Below, one piece after another: positions 1 through 9,555 of a stretch of 23,995 bases of DNA; position 1 is the stretch's first letter, and the number at the start of each line of letters is the position of its first letter. The DNA comes from an uncultured Zoogloea sp. (GTDB lineage Bacteria; Pseudomonadota; Gammaproteobacteria; Burkholderiales; Rhodocyclaceae). Made by a program: the position numbers and the translations under genes. Location: NCBI GenBank assembly GCA_937967645.1, contig CALBTT010000224.1, positions 1 through 23,995 on the forward strand, given 5' to 3'. The notes beneath the pieces were generated by a model. It did not search any database, was not told the origin of the DNA, and saw nothing but the letters and a program-made list of their open reading frames with translations.

Positions 1-909
1 GTGGAGCGGGTCATCGAGACTGCGCGGGCGATGCCCCTGCCGGCCGACCAGCAGATTCTCCACATCCTGACCCAGGAGTTCATCATCGACGGGCAGGACG
101 GCGTGCGCGAGCCGATCGGCATGAGCGGCGTCCGCCTGGAGGTGAAGGTGCACATCGTCACCGGCGCCGTGTCGGCCGCCCAGAACATCGTCAAGTGCGT
201 GCGTCGTTGTGGCCTCGAGGTGCTTGACCTGGTGCTGCAACCCCTCGCCTCCAGCTACGCGACCCTCTCCGACGACGAGAAGGAGCTGGGCGTGTGCCTG
301 GTGGATATCGGCGGCGGCACCACCGACCTGGCCGTGTTCACCCAGGGCGCCATCCGCCATACGGCGGTGATCCCCATCGCCGGCGATCAGGTCACCAACG
401 ATATCGCCATGGCCCTGCGCACGCCGACGGCCGAGGCCGAAGAGATCAAGATCCGCCACGGCGTGGCCATGCACACCCTGGCCGACGCCTCCGAGATGAT
501 CGAAGTGCCGGGGGTCGGCGATCGTCCGCCCCGCAAGCTCTCCCGTCAGGCGCTGGCCGACGTGATCGAGCCCCGTGTCTGCGAACTCTACGAGCTGGTC
601 CAGGCCGAGCTGCGGCGCAGCGGTTACGAGGAACTGCTGTCCTCGGGCATCGTGCTGGCCGGTGGTGCGGCGGTGATGCAGGGCATGGTCGAGCTGGGTG
701 AGGAGGTCTTCCACATGCCGGTGCGGATCGGCTATCCGAAATACGATGGTGCGCTGGCCGATGTGGTCTGCGAACCGCGTTACGCCAATGCGATGGGCCT
801 CGTGATGGAAGGTGCGGCCCAGAAACGGCGGGGCCTGCAGGCTCGCCAGACCCGGAATGTGGGGCAGGTTTTTTCGCGCATGCGGTCGTGGTTTGAGCGG
901 AATTTCTGA
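1..909 (+). CDS. ftsA: Cell division protein FtsA, 3' part (5' truncated by window edge)
   Basis: FtsA is an actin-like ATPase that tethers FtsZ filaments to the inner membrane at the division site and recruits later divisome proteins. About 300 of the usual roughly 410-420 residues are present; the first GTG is probably an internal valine, not the start. Visible parts: the end of the 1C subdomain (around residues 25-85), the phosphate-binding motif VDIGGGTTD at about 101-109, and the adenosine motif GIVLAGGAA at about 216-224. The C-terminus is an amphipathic helix (about 290-302, FSRMRSWFERNF) that fits the membrane-targeting sequence of the family. ftsZ follows on the same strand after 167 bases, the usual end of the dcw cluster. 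Identification is firm; only the N-terminal end is unknown. Confidence 0.97.
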   Translation: MERVIETARAMPLPADQQILHILTQEFIIDGQDGVREPIGMSGVRLEVKVHIVTGAVSAAQNIVKCVRRCGLEVLDLVLQPLASSYATLSDDEKELGVCLVDIGGGTTDLAVFTQGAIRHTAVIPIAGDQVTNDIAMALRTPTAEAEEIKIRHGVAMHTLADASEMIEVPGVGDRPPRKLSRQALADVIEPRVCELYELVQAELRRSGYEELLSSGIVLAGGAAVMQGMVELGEEVFHMPVRIGYPKYDGALADVVCEPRYANAMGLVMEGAAQKRRGLQARQTRNVGQVFSRMRSWFERNF

Positions 910-1076
910 GTGAATTGAAACGTTGTTTTACATACGTTATCGAGTTGAATAATTGTGTGCAATAAGCCCTTATTTAGTTGTAACATCCGATATTAATACT
1001 AAATATGGGCCCGGCTTGCTCACCGTATTAGCCGCGCGGCAAGAGGCAGCGCAGATTTCTTTGGAGGCGAGGTTAA
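910..1076 (+). promoter_or_regulatory. AT-rich ftsA-ftsZ spacer, probable ftsZ promoter and leader
   Basis: This 167-base gap is far more AT-rich than its surroundings between about 910 and 1006, then returns to high GC. Several weak -10-like hexamers occur (TATTAA at 991-996, AAATAT at 1001-1006), and TTGTAA at 978-983 could be a -35 element 17 bases before the latter. None is a strong match, so the exact promoter is not assigned. No terminator hairpin is visible, so read-through from ftsA is also expected. A clear ribosome binding site, GGAGG at 1063-1067, precedes the ftsZ ATG by 9 bases. No gene was seen here. Confidence 0.4.
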
Positions 1077-2216
1077 ATGTTTGAAATTGTTGAAAAAGCG
1101 GCCGGTGGCACCAATATCAAGGTGATCGGCGTGGGCGGTGCGGGCGGCAATGCCGTCGACCACATGATCCGTGAGGGCGTGCAGGGGGTTGATTTCATCA
1201 CCGCCAATACCGACGCACAGGCCCTTTCGCGCTGTCTGGCGCCCACCAAGGTCCAGCTGGGCAAGACCGGCCTCGGCGCCGGCTCCAAGCCCGAGGCGGG
1301 CCGCGCCGCTGCGCAGGAATCCCGCGATGCGATCGCCGCGGCCCTGGAAGGTGCCCACATGTGTTTCATCACCGCCGGCATGGGCGGTGGCACGGGTACC
1401 GGTGCTGCCCCGGTGGTGGCCGAGATTGCCAAGGAAATGGGCATCCTGACCGTGGCCGTGGTGACCAAGCCCTTCGACTTCGAGAACCGTATCCGCGTGG
1501 CCGAGAGCGGTGTCGAGGAGCTCTCCAAGCAGGTCGACTCCCTGATCGTCGTGCTCAACGACAAGCTGCTCGAGGTGTACGGTGACGACGCCGGCTTCGA
1601 GGACTGCTTCCGCTCCGCCGACAACGTGCTGACCAGCGCCGTGGGCGGCATTGCCGAAATCATCAACGTGCCGGGCCTGGTGAACGTCGACTTCCAGGAC
1701 GTGCGTACCGCCATGGCCGAGATGGGCCGCGCGATGATGGGTTCCGCCCAGGCTGCCGGCCTGGACCGTGCCCGCATCGCCGCCGAGCAGGCCGCCGTGT
1801 CCCCGCTGCTGGAAGGCACCGAGCTGTCCGGCGCCCGCTGTGTGCTGATCAACATCACCGCCAGCCGCTCCCTGAAGATGTCCGAGGTGCGTGATGCCGT
1901 GAAGACCGTCCAGGCCTTCGCCGCCTCCGAAGCTTTCGTCAAGTACGGGACCGTGTTCGACGAAGCCATGGAAGACCGCATCCGCGTCACCGTGGTGGCC
2001 ACCGGCCTGGGTGCGGTGCGTGCCGCTGTTGCGCGCAAGCCGGAGATCCAGGTGATCCGTACCGGTACCGACAACATCGGCATGGAGGTGGATTACGGCA
2101 GCCTGGAAATGCCGGCGGTGATCCGTCGCACCTCCCGTACCACCGTGGAAGCCATGAGCGCCAACGGGATGTCCACCCTCGACATTCCGGCCTTCCTGCG
2201 CAAGCAGGCAGACTGA
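1077..2216 (+). CDS. ftsZ: Cell division GTPase FtsZ
   Basis: FtsZ is the tubulin-like GTPase that polymerises into the Z-ring and scaffolds septum formation. The 379-residue length is normal. The tubulin signature GGGTGTG lies at residues 103-109. The synergy (T7) loop NVDFQD is at 203-208; its acidic residue completes GTP hydrolysis in the neighbouring subunit. The C-terminal tail DIPAFLRKQAD (369-379) is the conserved peptide that binds FtsA, ZipA and other partners. The ATG start is fixed by GGAGG nine bases upstream and by a normal N-terminus leading directly into the Rossmann segment IKVIGVGGAGGNA. The gene ends just before a strong intrinsic terminator, which closes the dcw transcript. 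No anomalies. Confidence 0.99.
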   Translation: MFEIVEKAAGGTNIKVIGVGGAGGNAVDHMIREGVQGVDFITANTDAQALSRCLAPTKVQLGKTGLGAGSKPEAGRAAAQESRDAIAAALEGAHMCFITAGMGGGTGTGAAPVVAEIAKEMGILTVAVVTKPFDFENRIRVAESGVEELSKQVDSLIVVLNDKLLEVYGDDAGFEDCFRSADNVLTSAVGGIAEIINVPGLVNVDFQDVRTAMAEMGRAMMGSAQAAGLDRARIAAEQAAVSPLLEGTELSGARCVLINITASRSLKMSEVRDAVKTVQAFAASEAFVKYGTVFDEAMEDRIRVTVVATGLGAVRAAVARKPEIQVIRTGTDNIGMEVDYGSLEMPAVIRRTSRTTVEAMSANGMSTLDIPAFLRKQAD

Positions 2217-2239
2217 CGCGGGGCCTGCGGGCCTTGTGA

Positions 2240-2279
2240 ACGCGCAGCGGGAGGTCGCCTCCATCCGCTGCGCGTTTTT
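2240..2279 (+). terminator. Intrinsic terminator after ftsZ
   Basis: A perfect 11-base-pair stem, ACGCGCAGCGG (2240-2250) with CCGCTGCGCGT (2265-2275), is followed by a run of T up to 2279. Inside the loop GAGG and CCTC can pair again, lengthening the hairpin. It ends the ftsA-ftsZ transcript and implies that lpxC has its own promoter. Confidence 0.9.
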
Positions 2280-2327
2280 CATTGGCCGGCCGGTTTTGCG
2301 GAATGCTGCGGTGCGGCACTTTGGATA

Positions 2328-2336
2328 TGTTAATAT
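2328..2336 (+). promoter_or_regulatory. Candidate extended -10 promoter of lpxC
   Basis: TG at 2328-2329, one spacer base, then TAATAT at 2331-2336 matches the extended -10 form (4 of 6 with TATAAT). No convincing -35 is seen, as is usual for this type. Transcription would start near 2343, leaving a leader of about 20 bases. The position between the ftsZ terminator and the lpxC start supports it. Confidence 0.4.
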
Positions 2337-2363
2337 TCAATGACTTGAAAGCGGATCCGGATC

Positions 2364-3281
2364 ATGCTTAAGCAGCGCACCCTCAAAACCGTCGTCAGTG
2401 CCACAGGTGTTGGGCTTCATAGCGGCGCCAAGGTCACGCTCACGTTGCGCCCCGCTGCGCCGGATACGGGCATCGTCTTCCATCGGGTGGATCTGGATCC
2501 GGTCGTCGATCTGCCAGCCGATCCCTACGCGGTCTGCGACACCCGGATGTGCTCCGGCCTGTTGCAGGGCAATGCCAAGGTCAATACGGTCGAGCACCTG
2601 ATGTCGGCCCTGGCCGGGCTGGGCGTGGACAATGCGCACATCGACGTGGATGCGGCCGAGATCCCCATTCTCGATGGCAGCGCCGGCCCCTTCGTGTTCC
2701 TGATCCAGTCCGCCGGCATCGAGGAGCAGAACGCCCCCAAGCGCTTCCTGCGGGTCAAGAAGGCCGTGGAGTACGTGGAGGGTGACAAGTGGGTGCGCCT
2801 GGAGCCCTACGACGGCTTCAAGCTGAGTTTCTCGATCCTGTTCAACCATCCGGCCATCGACAGCACCGGCACCTCGGTGGTTATCGATTTCGCCGAGCAT
2901 TCCTACGTCCGCGAGGTCTCCCGGGCCCGCACCTTCGGCTTCATGCAGGACGTGGAGTTCATGCGCGCCAATGGCCTGGGGCTGGGCGGCAGTCTCGACA
3001 ACGCGATCGTGATGGACGAATACCGGGTTCTCAACGCCGACGGCCTGCGTTATGCGGATGAATTCGTGAAGCACAAGGTGCTGGACGCGATCGGTGACCT
3101 GTATCTGGCGGGGCACTCGTTGCTGGCCTCCTACAGCGCCTACAAGTCGGGTCATGCCCTGAACAACCAGATCCTGCGGGTGCTGCTCGAAGACGAGTCG
3201 GCCTGGGAGATCGTTACCTTCGAAGAAGAGGCCCGGACGCCGCCCGCCGTGGCGCGCCTCTTCGATCTGGCCAGCGCCTGA
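2364..3281 (+). CDS. lpxC: UDP-3-O-acyl-N-acetylglucosamine deacetylase LpxC
   Basis: LpxC is a cytoplasmic zinc amidase that removes the acetyl group from UDP-3-O-acyl-GlcNAc, the first committed step of lipid A synthesis. It has 305 residues, as in Escherichia coli. The catalytic and zinc residues are in place: EH at 77-78, HKVLDAIGD starting at 237 (zinc ligands H237 and D241, K238), and the catalytic H264 in GHALNN. The start MLKQRTLKTVVSATGVGLHSG is the typical N-terminus. The ribosome binding site is weak: only GGATCCGGATC lies before the ATG. The gene follows the ftsZ terminator and is probably transcribed with the small gene downstream. In enterics LpxC is controlled by proteolysis through its C-terminus; nothing here shows whether that holds. 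Confidence 0.99.
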   Translation: MLKQRTLKTVVSATGVGLHSGAKVTLTLRPAAPDTGIVFHRVDLDPVVDLPADPYAVCDTRMCSGLLQGNAKVNTVEHLMSALAGLGVDNAHIDVDAAEIPILDGSAGPFVFLIQSAGIEEQNAPKRFLRVKKAVEYVEGDKWVRLEPYDGFKLSFSILFNHPAIDSTGTSVVIDFAEHSYVREVSRARTFGFMQDVEFMRANGLGLGGSLDNAIVMDEYRVLNADGLRYADEFVKHKVLDAIGDLYLAGHSLLASYSAYKSGHALNNQILRVLLEDESAWEIVTFEEEARTPPAVARLFDLASA

Positions 3282-3288
3282 GGCGGCC

Positions 3289-3477
3289 ATGCTGCTGCTC
3301 CGCCTCATTGCCGTGCTGCTGGCAATCGGGATCGGCGGCTCGCTGGCGGCCTTTGTCTTCACCGGCGACCGGCGCTACCTGGCGCTCGGCTGGCGCCTGT
3401 TCCGTTACGCCATCATTGCGGCGCTGGTGTTCTTCGCGCTGCTGATTCTGGAGCGCGTCTTCGTCCCCTTCGTGTAG
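3289..3477 (+). CDS. Small two-helix membrane protein, unknown function
   Basis: This encodes 62 residues with two hydrophobic segments (about 2-24 and 40-56) separated by a short positively charged stretch, TGDRRYLALGWRLFRY. I do not recognise a named family. The ATG is seven bases after the lpxC stop, and GAGG (3280-3283), overlapping that stop codon, gives a good ribosome binding site, so the gene is translated and probably cotranscribed with lpxC. In Escherichia coli the same interval between lpxC and secA holds secM, but this protein has no SecM-like arrest sequence and is not a SecM homologue. A small inner-membrane protein is the most that can be said. Confidence 0.8.
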   Translation: MLLLRLIAVLLAIGIGGSLAAFVFTGDRRYLALGWRLFRYAIIAALVFFALLILERVFVPFV

Positions 3478-3487
3478 CCCGCTGCGG

Positions 3488-3919
3488 TCAGCCTGCGTGC
3501 TTGACGAAGCGCCGCAGGGCCTTGGCCAGGGGAGAGTCGGCGGGCAGGGTGTCGGCCAGGCTGCCGAGGCCTTCGCGGGTCGTGGCGCTGACGTGGCGTT
3601 CCGGCGGGAGCGGAGGCGGCGGGCGGTAGTCCTTCACGGCCACCTTCACCTTGATGTCACGCAGGATCACCCCGGCGCGGGTGAAGTCGACCAGGAGGCT
3701 GGGCACAGCCTGCTTCAGCTTCACGGCCAGGCCGGCGCTTTCCACGTGGATGATCAGCTCTTCACCCTTCAGGTTGGCGACACGGCACACCTCTGCCATG
3801 TAGTCCGGCAGAAAGCTGGCCAGCATCTGCTGCAGCCGCATCAGCCGGGCGGCGTGAGCCTGCAGGCGGGACAGGGCGTCGCCGCTGCCAAGGAAGTTGT
3901 CGATCGAACTGGCGCTCAT
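3488..3919 (-). CDS. dciA: DUF721 protein, probable replicative helicase operator DciA
   Basis: The 143-residue protein has the DUF721 architecture: a helical N-terminus with LMRLQQMLASFLPDYM, then a compact alpha-beta region (about 45-100) containing the segment ELIIHVESAGLAVKLKQ and ending in the strands DIKVKVAVKDYRP. DciA proteins assist the DnaB helicase in bacteria that lack DnaC or DnaI. The name rests on family membership alone. The C-terminal third is variable and polar. The gene is divergent from secA and convergent with the lpxC transcript (10 bases from the preceding stop). No clear Shine-Dalgarno sequence precedes the ATG. A sigma-70-like promoter is seen just upstream. A proline-rich linker, RPPPPLPPERH, separates the domain from the tail. 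Confidence 0.85.
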   Translation of the reverse strand: MSASSIDNFLGSGDALSRLQAHAARLMRLQQMLASFLPDYMAEVCRVANLKGEELIIHVESAGLAVKLKQAVPSLLVDFTRAGVILRDIKVKVAVKDYRPPPPLPPERHVSATTREGLGSLADTLPADSPLAKALRRFVKHAG

Positions 3920-3948
3920 GGGGGCTTGGAAAACGGAAAAGCGTCCCC

Positions 3949-3977
3949 ATGGTATGAACTTGTTACGGGGCGGACAA
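3949..3977 (-). promoter_or_regulatory. Candidate sigma-70 promoter of the dciA-like gene
   Basis: On the minus strand TTGTCC (3977-3972) and TACCAT (3954-3949) are 17 bases apart; each matches consensus at four of six positions. Transcription would start near 3942, about 22 bases before the ATG at 3919. Confidence 0.4.
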
Positions 3978-4022
3978 GTATGCGCGCAGCCCTCCCTCTA
4001 TCGCGGTCGCGTCCGGGTGCCA

Positions 4023-4031
4023 TGATAGAAT
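4023..4031 (+). promoter_or_regulatory. Candidate extended -10 promoter of secA
   Basis: TG, one spacer base and TAGAAT (4026-4031) form a near-perfect extended -10 element (5 of 6 for the hexamer). No -35 is recognisable at the right distance. Transcription would begin near 4038, giving a secA leader of about 27 bases. Confidence 0.5.
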
Positions 4032-4064
4032 CGCGGTTTTGCCGCGTTTTCCCTTCGAAATCAA

Positions 4065-6791
<2,727 letters not shown>

Positions 6792-6815
6792 CGTTCAGCT
6801 GCTTGTCTCCCATAG

Positions 6816-6845
6816 AGGGCCAGCTTCATGCTGGCCCTGTTTTTT
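6816..6845 (+). terminator. Intrinsic terminator after secA
   Basis: The 9-base-pair perfect stem AGGGCCAGC (6816-6824) / GCTGGCCCT (6830-6838) has a five-base loop, followed by G and six T residues (6840-6845). It ends the secA transcript 24 bases after the stop codon. Confidence 0.92.
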
Positions 6846-6906
6846 GGGGGGTGTCCTTCCTCAAGGCAGGTGCTGTCCAGCCGTTATTGGCTGTGACGGA
6901 GATCAT

Positions 6907-8370
6907 ATGAACAGCAACGGCAAGAACCTGGATCTCACTGGCTGGATCGCGCATATCCGCAACTGCGAAATGCCGGTTTTTGGCCGTACTGTGGGGGCGC
7001 TACGGGCGCTGATGAATGATGAGCGAGCATCTGCTTCGGCTCTGGCTCAGGTCATTCTCAAAGATATGCCCATGACCTCAAAGGTTTTGAAGTTGGCCAA
7101 CAGCGCCTACTTCAATCACTCCGAACAAGGGGTGAATACGGTATCGCGGGCAATCGTGGTGCTGGGCTTCGACCCCGTGGCCGAGTTGGCCCTGTCGGTG
7201 TCCCTGATCGATTCCCTCCTCAAGGGAGGGGTGCGAAGTCGTGTCCAGATCGAGATGGCGAGAAGTTTTCACGCGGCGGTGCAGGCTCGATGGGTGGCGG
7301 CTCGGCATGGTGATGGATCGGGTGAAGAGGTATTCATTGCTGCCTTGATGGCTCGCGTTGGAGAAATGGCCTTCTGGTGTTTTGGCGATGAGCAGGCCAG
7401 AGCCCTGGATCGATGTCTCAGTAGTCAGCCATCGGTGCGTGAGGAGGAGGCTCAGCAGGTCGTTCTGGGTTTTCCTTTGCGCCAATTGTCAGCGGGGTTG
7501 GTCCGGGAGTGGCGTCTTGGAAGTCTGGTTTCTGCCGCGCTAGAGGGCGATCCGCGGAGTCGCGGAGCCGAGCGCGCCGTCGTGCTAGGCCATCGCATGG
7601 CTAGGGCTGCCGAGTTGGGCTGGGAGAGCACGGTCGGCCGACAGGTCATGCGCGAGGTTGCGGACCACTTGGGGCAGCCTGTTGCCGTTGTGCAGGTGGA
7701 GGTGCTGGCCAACGCGGATGCGGCTGCCCGGGTGGCCGCGAATTTCGGGGCGCCGGAGGCGGCCAGGATGATTCCGCACCACGATCAACTGCCTGCAGCG
7801 GAGCCGGAGGGGGCTGCCGTGGCGGTTCCGTCCGGACCCGATGCCGGGCTGCAATTACGTATCCTGCACGACTTGACCGAGTTGATCATTGCTCGCGCCA
7901 ATATCGCGGACATCCTGCAGTTGGCTCTCGAAGGAGTGTATCGAGGGGTTGGCTTTGAGCGTGCCCTGATTGCGCTGTTGAGTTCGGACAGCATGCAATT
8001 GCAGGGGAGGGTGGCTTTGGGGGTAGGAAGTGAGGCGCTGTGCGCCCAGTTCTCGTTTTCGATGGATGGTGATCCGGATGACGCCGTTGACTGCGCTATC
8101 GACAGCGCAGAAGCGAGCTGGGTGAAGCCCGATGGGGATCAGGCTCGCCTGGCCCGCCTGCTGGGCGTGACAGGCTCGCGGAATGCGGTTCTGGTGCCTT
8201 TTGGCATGGCTGGCCGCCAGATCGGCGTCATCTATGCAGATCGCAATGGCAAGGCGCTGGACGGCGAAAGCTGGCGTGCAGTGCAGCATTTTGCCTTGCA
8301 GGTTGGCCTGGCGATCGGAATCCAGGCCAACGACCCGGCCAGGACGTCAGCAGGTTGGCGCTATCCCTAG
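6907..8370 (+). CDS. HDOD domain protein with C-terminal GAF-like domain
   Basis: This is a cytoplasmic signalling protein of 487 residues from the ATG at 6907, which has GGAG five bases upstream. Residues about 12-215 form a HDOD domain, a catalytically inactive relative of HD phosphohydrolases; the signature region is DMPMTSKVLKLANSAYF (54-70) followed by AIVVLGFDPV (82-91). Residues about 318-472 look like a GAF domain (LRILHDLTELIIARANIADI at the start, VPFGMAGRQIGVIYADR near the end). HDOD-GAF proteins are common in betaproteobacteria and are linked to signalling and motility, but the ligand and partner cannot be read from sequence. The reading frame is open back into the secA terminator (a TTG at 6844), which I do not accept as the start. 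The gene is slightly less GC-biased than secA. It converges on the methyltransferase gene. Confidence 0.88.
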   Translation: MNSNGKNLDLTGWIAHIRNCEMPVFGRTVGALRALMNDERASASALAQVILKDMPMTSKVLKLANSAYFNHSEQGVNTVSRAIVVLGFDPVAELALSVSLIDSLLKGGVRSRVQIEMARSFHAAVQARWVAARHGDGSGEEVFIAALMARVGEMAFWCFGDEQARALDRCLSSQPSVREEEAQQVVLGFPLRQLSAGLVREWRLGSLVSAALEGDPRSRGAERAVVLGHRMARAAELGWESTVGRQVMREVADHLGQPVAVVQVEVLANADAAARVAANFGAPEAARMIPHHDQLPAAEPEGAAVAVPSGPDAGLQLRILHDLTELIIARANIADILQLALEGVYRGVGFERALIALLSSDSMQLQGRVALGVGSEALCAQFSFSMDGDPDDAVDCAIDSAEASWVKPDGDQARLARLLGVTGSRNAVLVPFGMAGRQIGVIYADRNGKALDGESWRAVQHFALQVGLAIGIQANDPARTSAGWRYP

Positions 8371-8405
8371 CCCTGTAGCGAGGCTTTGCTGTGTTTTGGG
8401 GCTAG
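8367..8405. terminator. Inverted repeat spanning both stop codons of two convergent genes
   Basis: CTAGCCC (8367-8373) and GGGCTAG (8399-8405) form a 7-base-pair inverted repeat with a 25-base loop. Each arm contains one of the two TAG stops (HDOD gene at 8368-8370, methyltransferase gene at 8404-8402). The stem is short and the T run lies inside the loop (8394-8397), so it is at best a weak bidirectional terminator. Confidence 0.3.
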
Positions 8406-9280
8406 TTCAGTGCCGGAGTCTTGACGCCGCCGAGATTGAAGAAAGTTTTCAGGTCGGCGAAATCCCGCTTGTGGTACTCCGGCATGCTGGCGTGAATGGC
8501 CTTCAAGGCCCCGGCGAGTTGGAGTGGTAGCTCCCTGCGTGGAGGCGTGCACGTGGTGAGCATGTAAGGCACCTTCCACGTGCTTAGTACCCTTGCTCTG
8601 TTGCCAAATGCATCGGCACACGCTTGCTCGAATTCCTGCAGGGTAAACGCGGCATGAAGCGAGTTGAGGTAATCGAGCGTGAACAGCGCGTGCTGCCGAT
8701 CCTTGTATTGGTTTGCGAAGTAGTCGATCGAGTCGGCGCGCTTGAGGCGGCCAAAGTCCGCAAGATAAAGCCCTCCATCGCGCTTCAGGACGCGGGCTGC
8801 CTCCTTCAGTGTGCTGTGCAATGCAGCAAAGTCTGGCAGGTGGTGCAAGGCCATCGTGGACATGATGCAGTCGATGCTGCCGTCACTGAATTGCGATAGA
8901 TCGGTGATGGATCCTGCGACGAAATCCACGTTGGTCAGGTTCATTGAGGCTGCCAGGGAGCGTGCCTGATCCAGCATGTTCGGAGACAGGTCGACACCCG
9001 TGAACCGGCAGTCCGGATTGAGCCTTGCAATCATGCAGAGCTGGTTGGCGGGGCCGCAGGCGAGGTCGAGCACATGCTCCCCCGGCATGATGGCCTGGCA
9101 TATCTGTGTTGCATGAAACAGGTAGACCGGGGCCATCACACCGTCTTCTTTTCCGGCCCGCGTGTAGGCCGCCACCTGGTCGATGTCATCCATGACGAGC
9201 GTCGGTTCCGGGATCCGGGGTACTTGCTCGTTGGTCGTCAGTTCTTTCAACAGGACCTTCATCACCGATAGTGAGGGCAT
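8402..9280 (-). CDS. Class I SAM-dependent methyltransferase, substrate unknown
   Basis: The 292-residue protein carries the Rossmann-type methyltransferase fold. Motif I VLDLACGPAN is at 70-79, the acidic residue that contacts the SAM ribose is in GVDLS (95-99), and motif IV-like DCIMSTMALHHLPD is at about 137-150, with the post-motif KRDGGLYLADFG following. The pattern resembles the UbiE/SmtA-type Methyltransf_11/25 group, which acts on small molecules. The region before residue 45 and the helical C-terminus (about 200-292) are not informative. The start at 9280 is supported by GGAG nine bases upstream; an internal ATG at residue 7 has no better site. It stands alone, convergent with the HDOD gene, so context gives no clue to the substrate. 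Confidence 0.85.
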   Translation of the reverse strand: MPSLSVMKVLLKELTTNEQVPRIPEPTLVMDDIDQVAAYTRAGKEDGVMAPVYLFHATQICQAIMPGEHVLDLACGPANQLCMIARLNPDCRFTGVDLSPNMLDQARSLAASMNLTNVDFVAGSITDLSQFSDGSIDCIMSTMALHHLPDFAALHSTLKEAARVLKRDGGLYLADFGRLKRADSIDYFANQYKDRQHALFTLDYLNSLHAAFTLQEFEQACADAFGNRARVLSTWKVPYMLTTCTPPRRELPLQLAGALKAIHASMPEYHKRDFADLKTFFNLGGVKTPALN

Positions 9281-9317
9281 GGCAAAGCGCTCCGTAAGTG
9301 TCAGTACCTAGACTTCC

Positions 9318-9345
9318 ACTTTACATTTGATTGCCAAAAAGACAA
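9318..9345 (-). promoter_or_regulatory. Candidate sigma-70 promoter of the methyltransferase gene
   Basis: On the minus strand TTGTCT (9345-9340) and TAAAGT (9323-9318) are separated by 16 bases; both are moderate matches (4 of 6). They sit in a local AT-rich patch about 40-65 bases upstream of the start codon. Confidence 0.3.
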
Positions 9346-9443
9346 ACCGGCTGATCGGATGAAGGTGGCGGTATACGTGGCCTGGCGCCTCCGCTCTCCG
9401 GATGGGCTGAGCTCAGGCCTTGCAGGAAGGCGGTGTACAAATG

Positions 9444-9474
9444 AACAGAGCCTCCCAAGGAGGGAGGCTCTGTT
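9444..9474 (-). terminator. Strong hairpin downstream of the PEP-CTERM gene
   Basis: A perfect 13-base-pair inverted repeat, AACAGAGCCTCCC (9444-9456) and GGGAGGCTCTGTT (9462-9474), has a five-base loop. Read on the minus strand, the stem is followed by only an interrupted T run, so it is a moderate intrinsic terminator. It separates the PEP-CTERM gene from the methyltransferase gene on the same strand. Confidence 0.65.
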
Positions 9475-9522
9475 TGTCCACCAGCAACCAAGGCCTGGCC
9501 TGGAGCTGCTGAGTGGGGCGGA

Positions 9523-9542
9523 CGGCGCCTGGACAGGCGCCG
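9523..9542. repeat. Perfect GC-rich inverted repeat just after the PEP-CTERM stop codon
   Basis: CGGCGCCTG (9523-9531) and CAGGCGCCG (9534-9542) are exact inverted copies two bases apart. They lie 13 bases past the stop codon of the PEP-CTERM gene and upstream of its larger hairpin. It has no T run, so it may be an mRNA 3'-end stabiliser or a protein-binding site. Confidence 0.5.
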
Positions 9543-9555
9543 GCTCCGGGGGCGA

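Noticed and set aside
1020..2282. 420-codon minus-strand frame across ftsZ
   Set aside because: It is antisense to a certain gene, with a repetitive His/Gly composition and no domain.
4032..4050. Small hairpin CGCGG/CCGCG with T run before secA, terminator-like
   Set aside because: The stem is only 5 base pairs and lies mostly upstream of the start predicted from the -10 at 4026-4031, so it would not be fully transcribed.
6844..6906. TTG start extending the HDOD gene by 21 codons
   Set aside because: It begins inside the T run of the secA terminator and has no ribosome site; the ATG at 6907 has GGAG.
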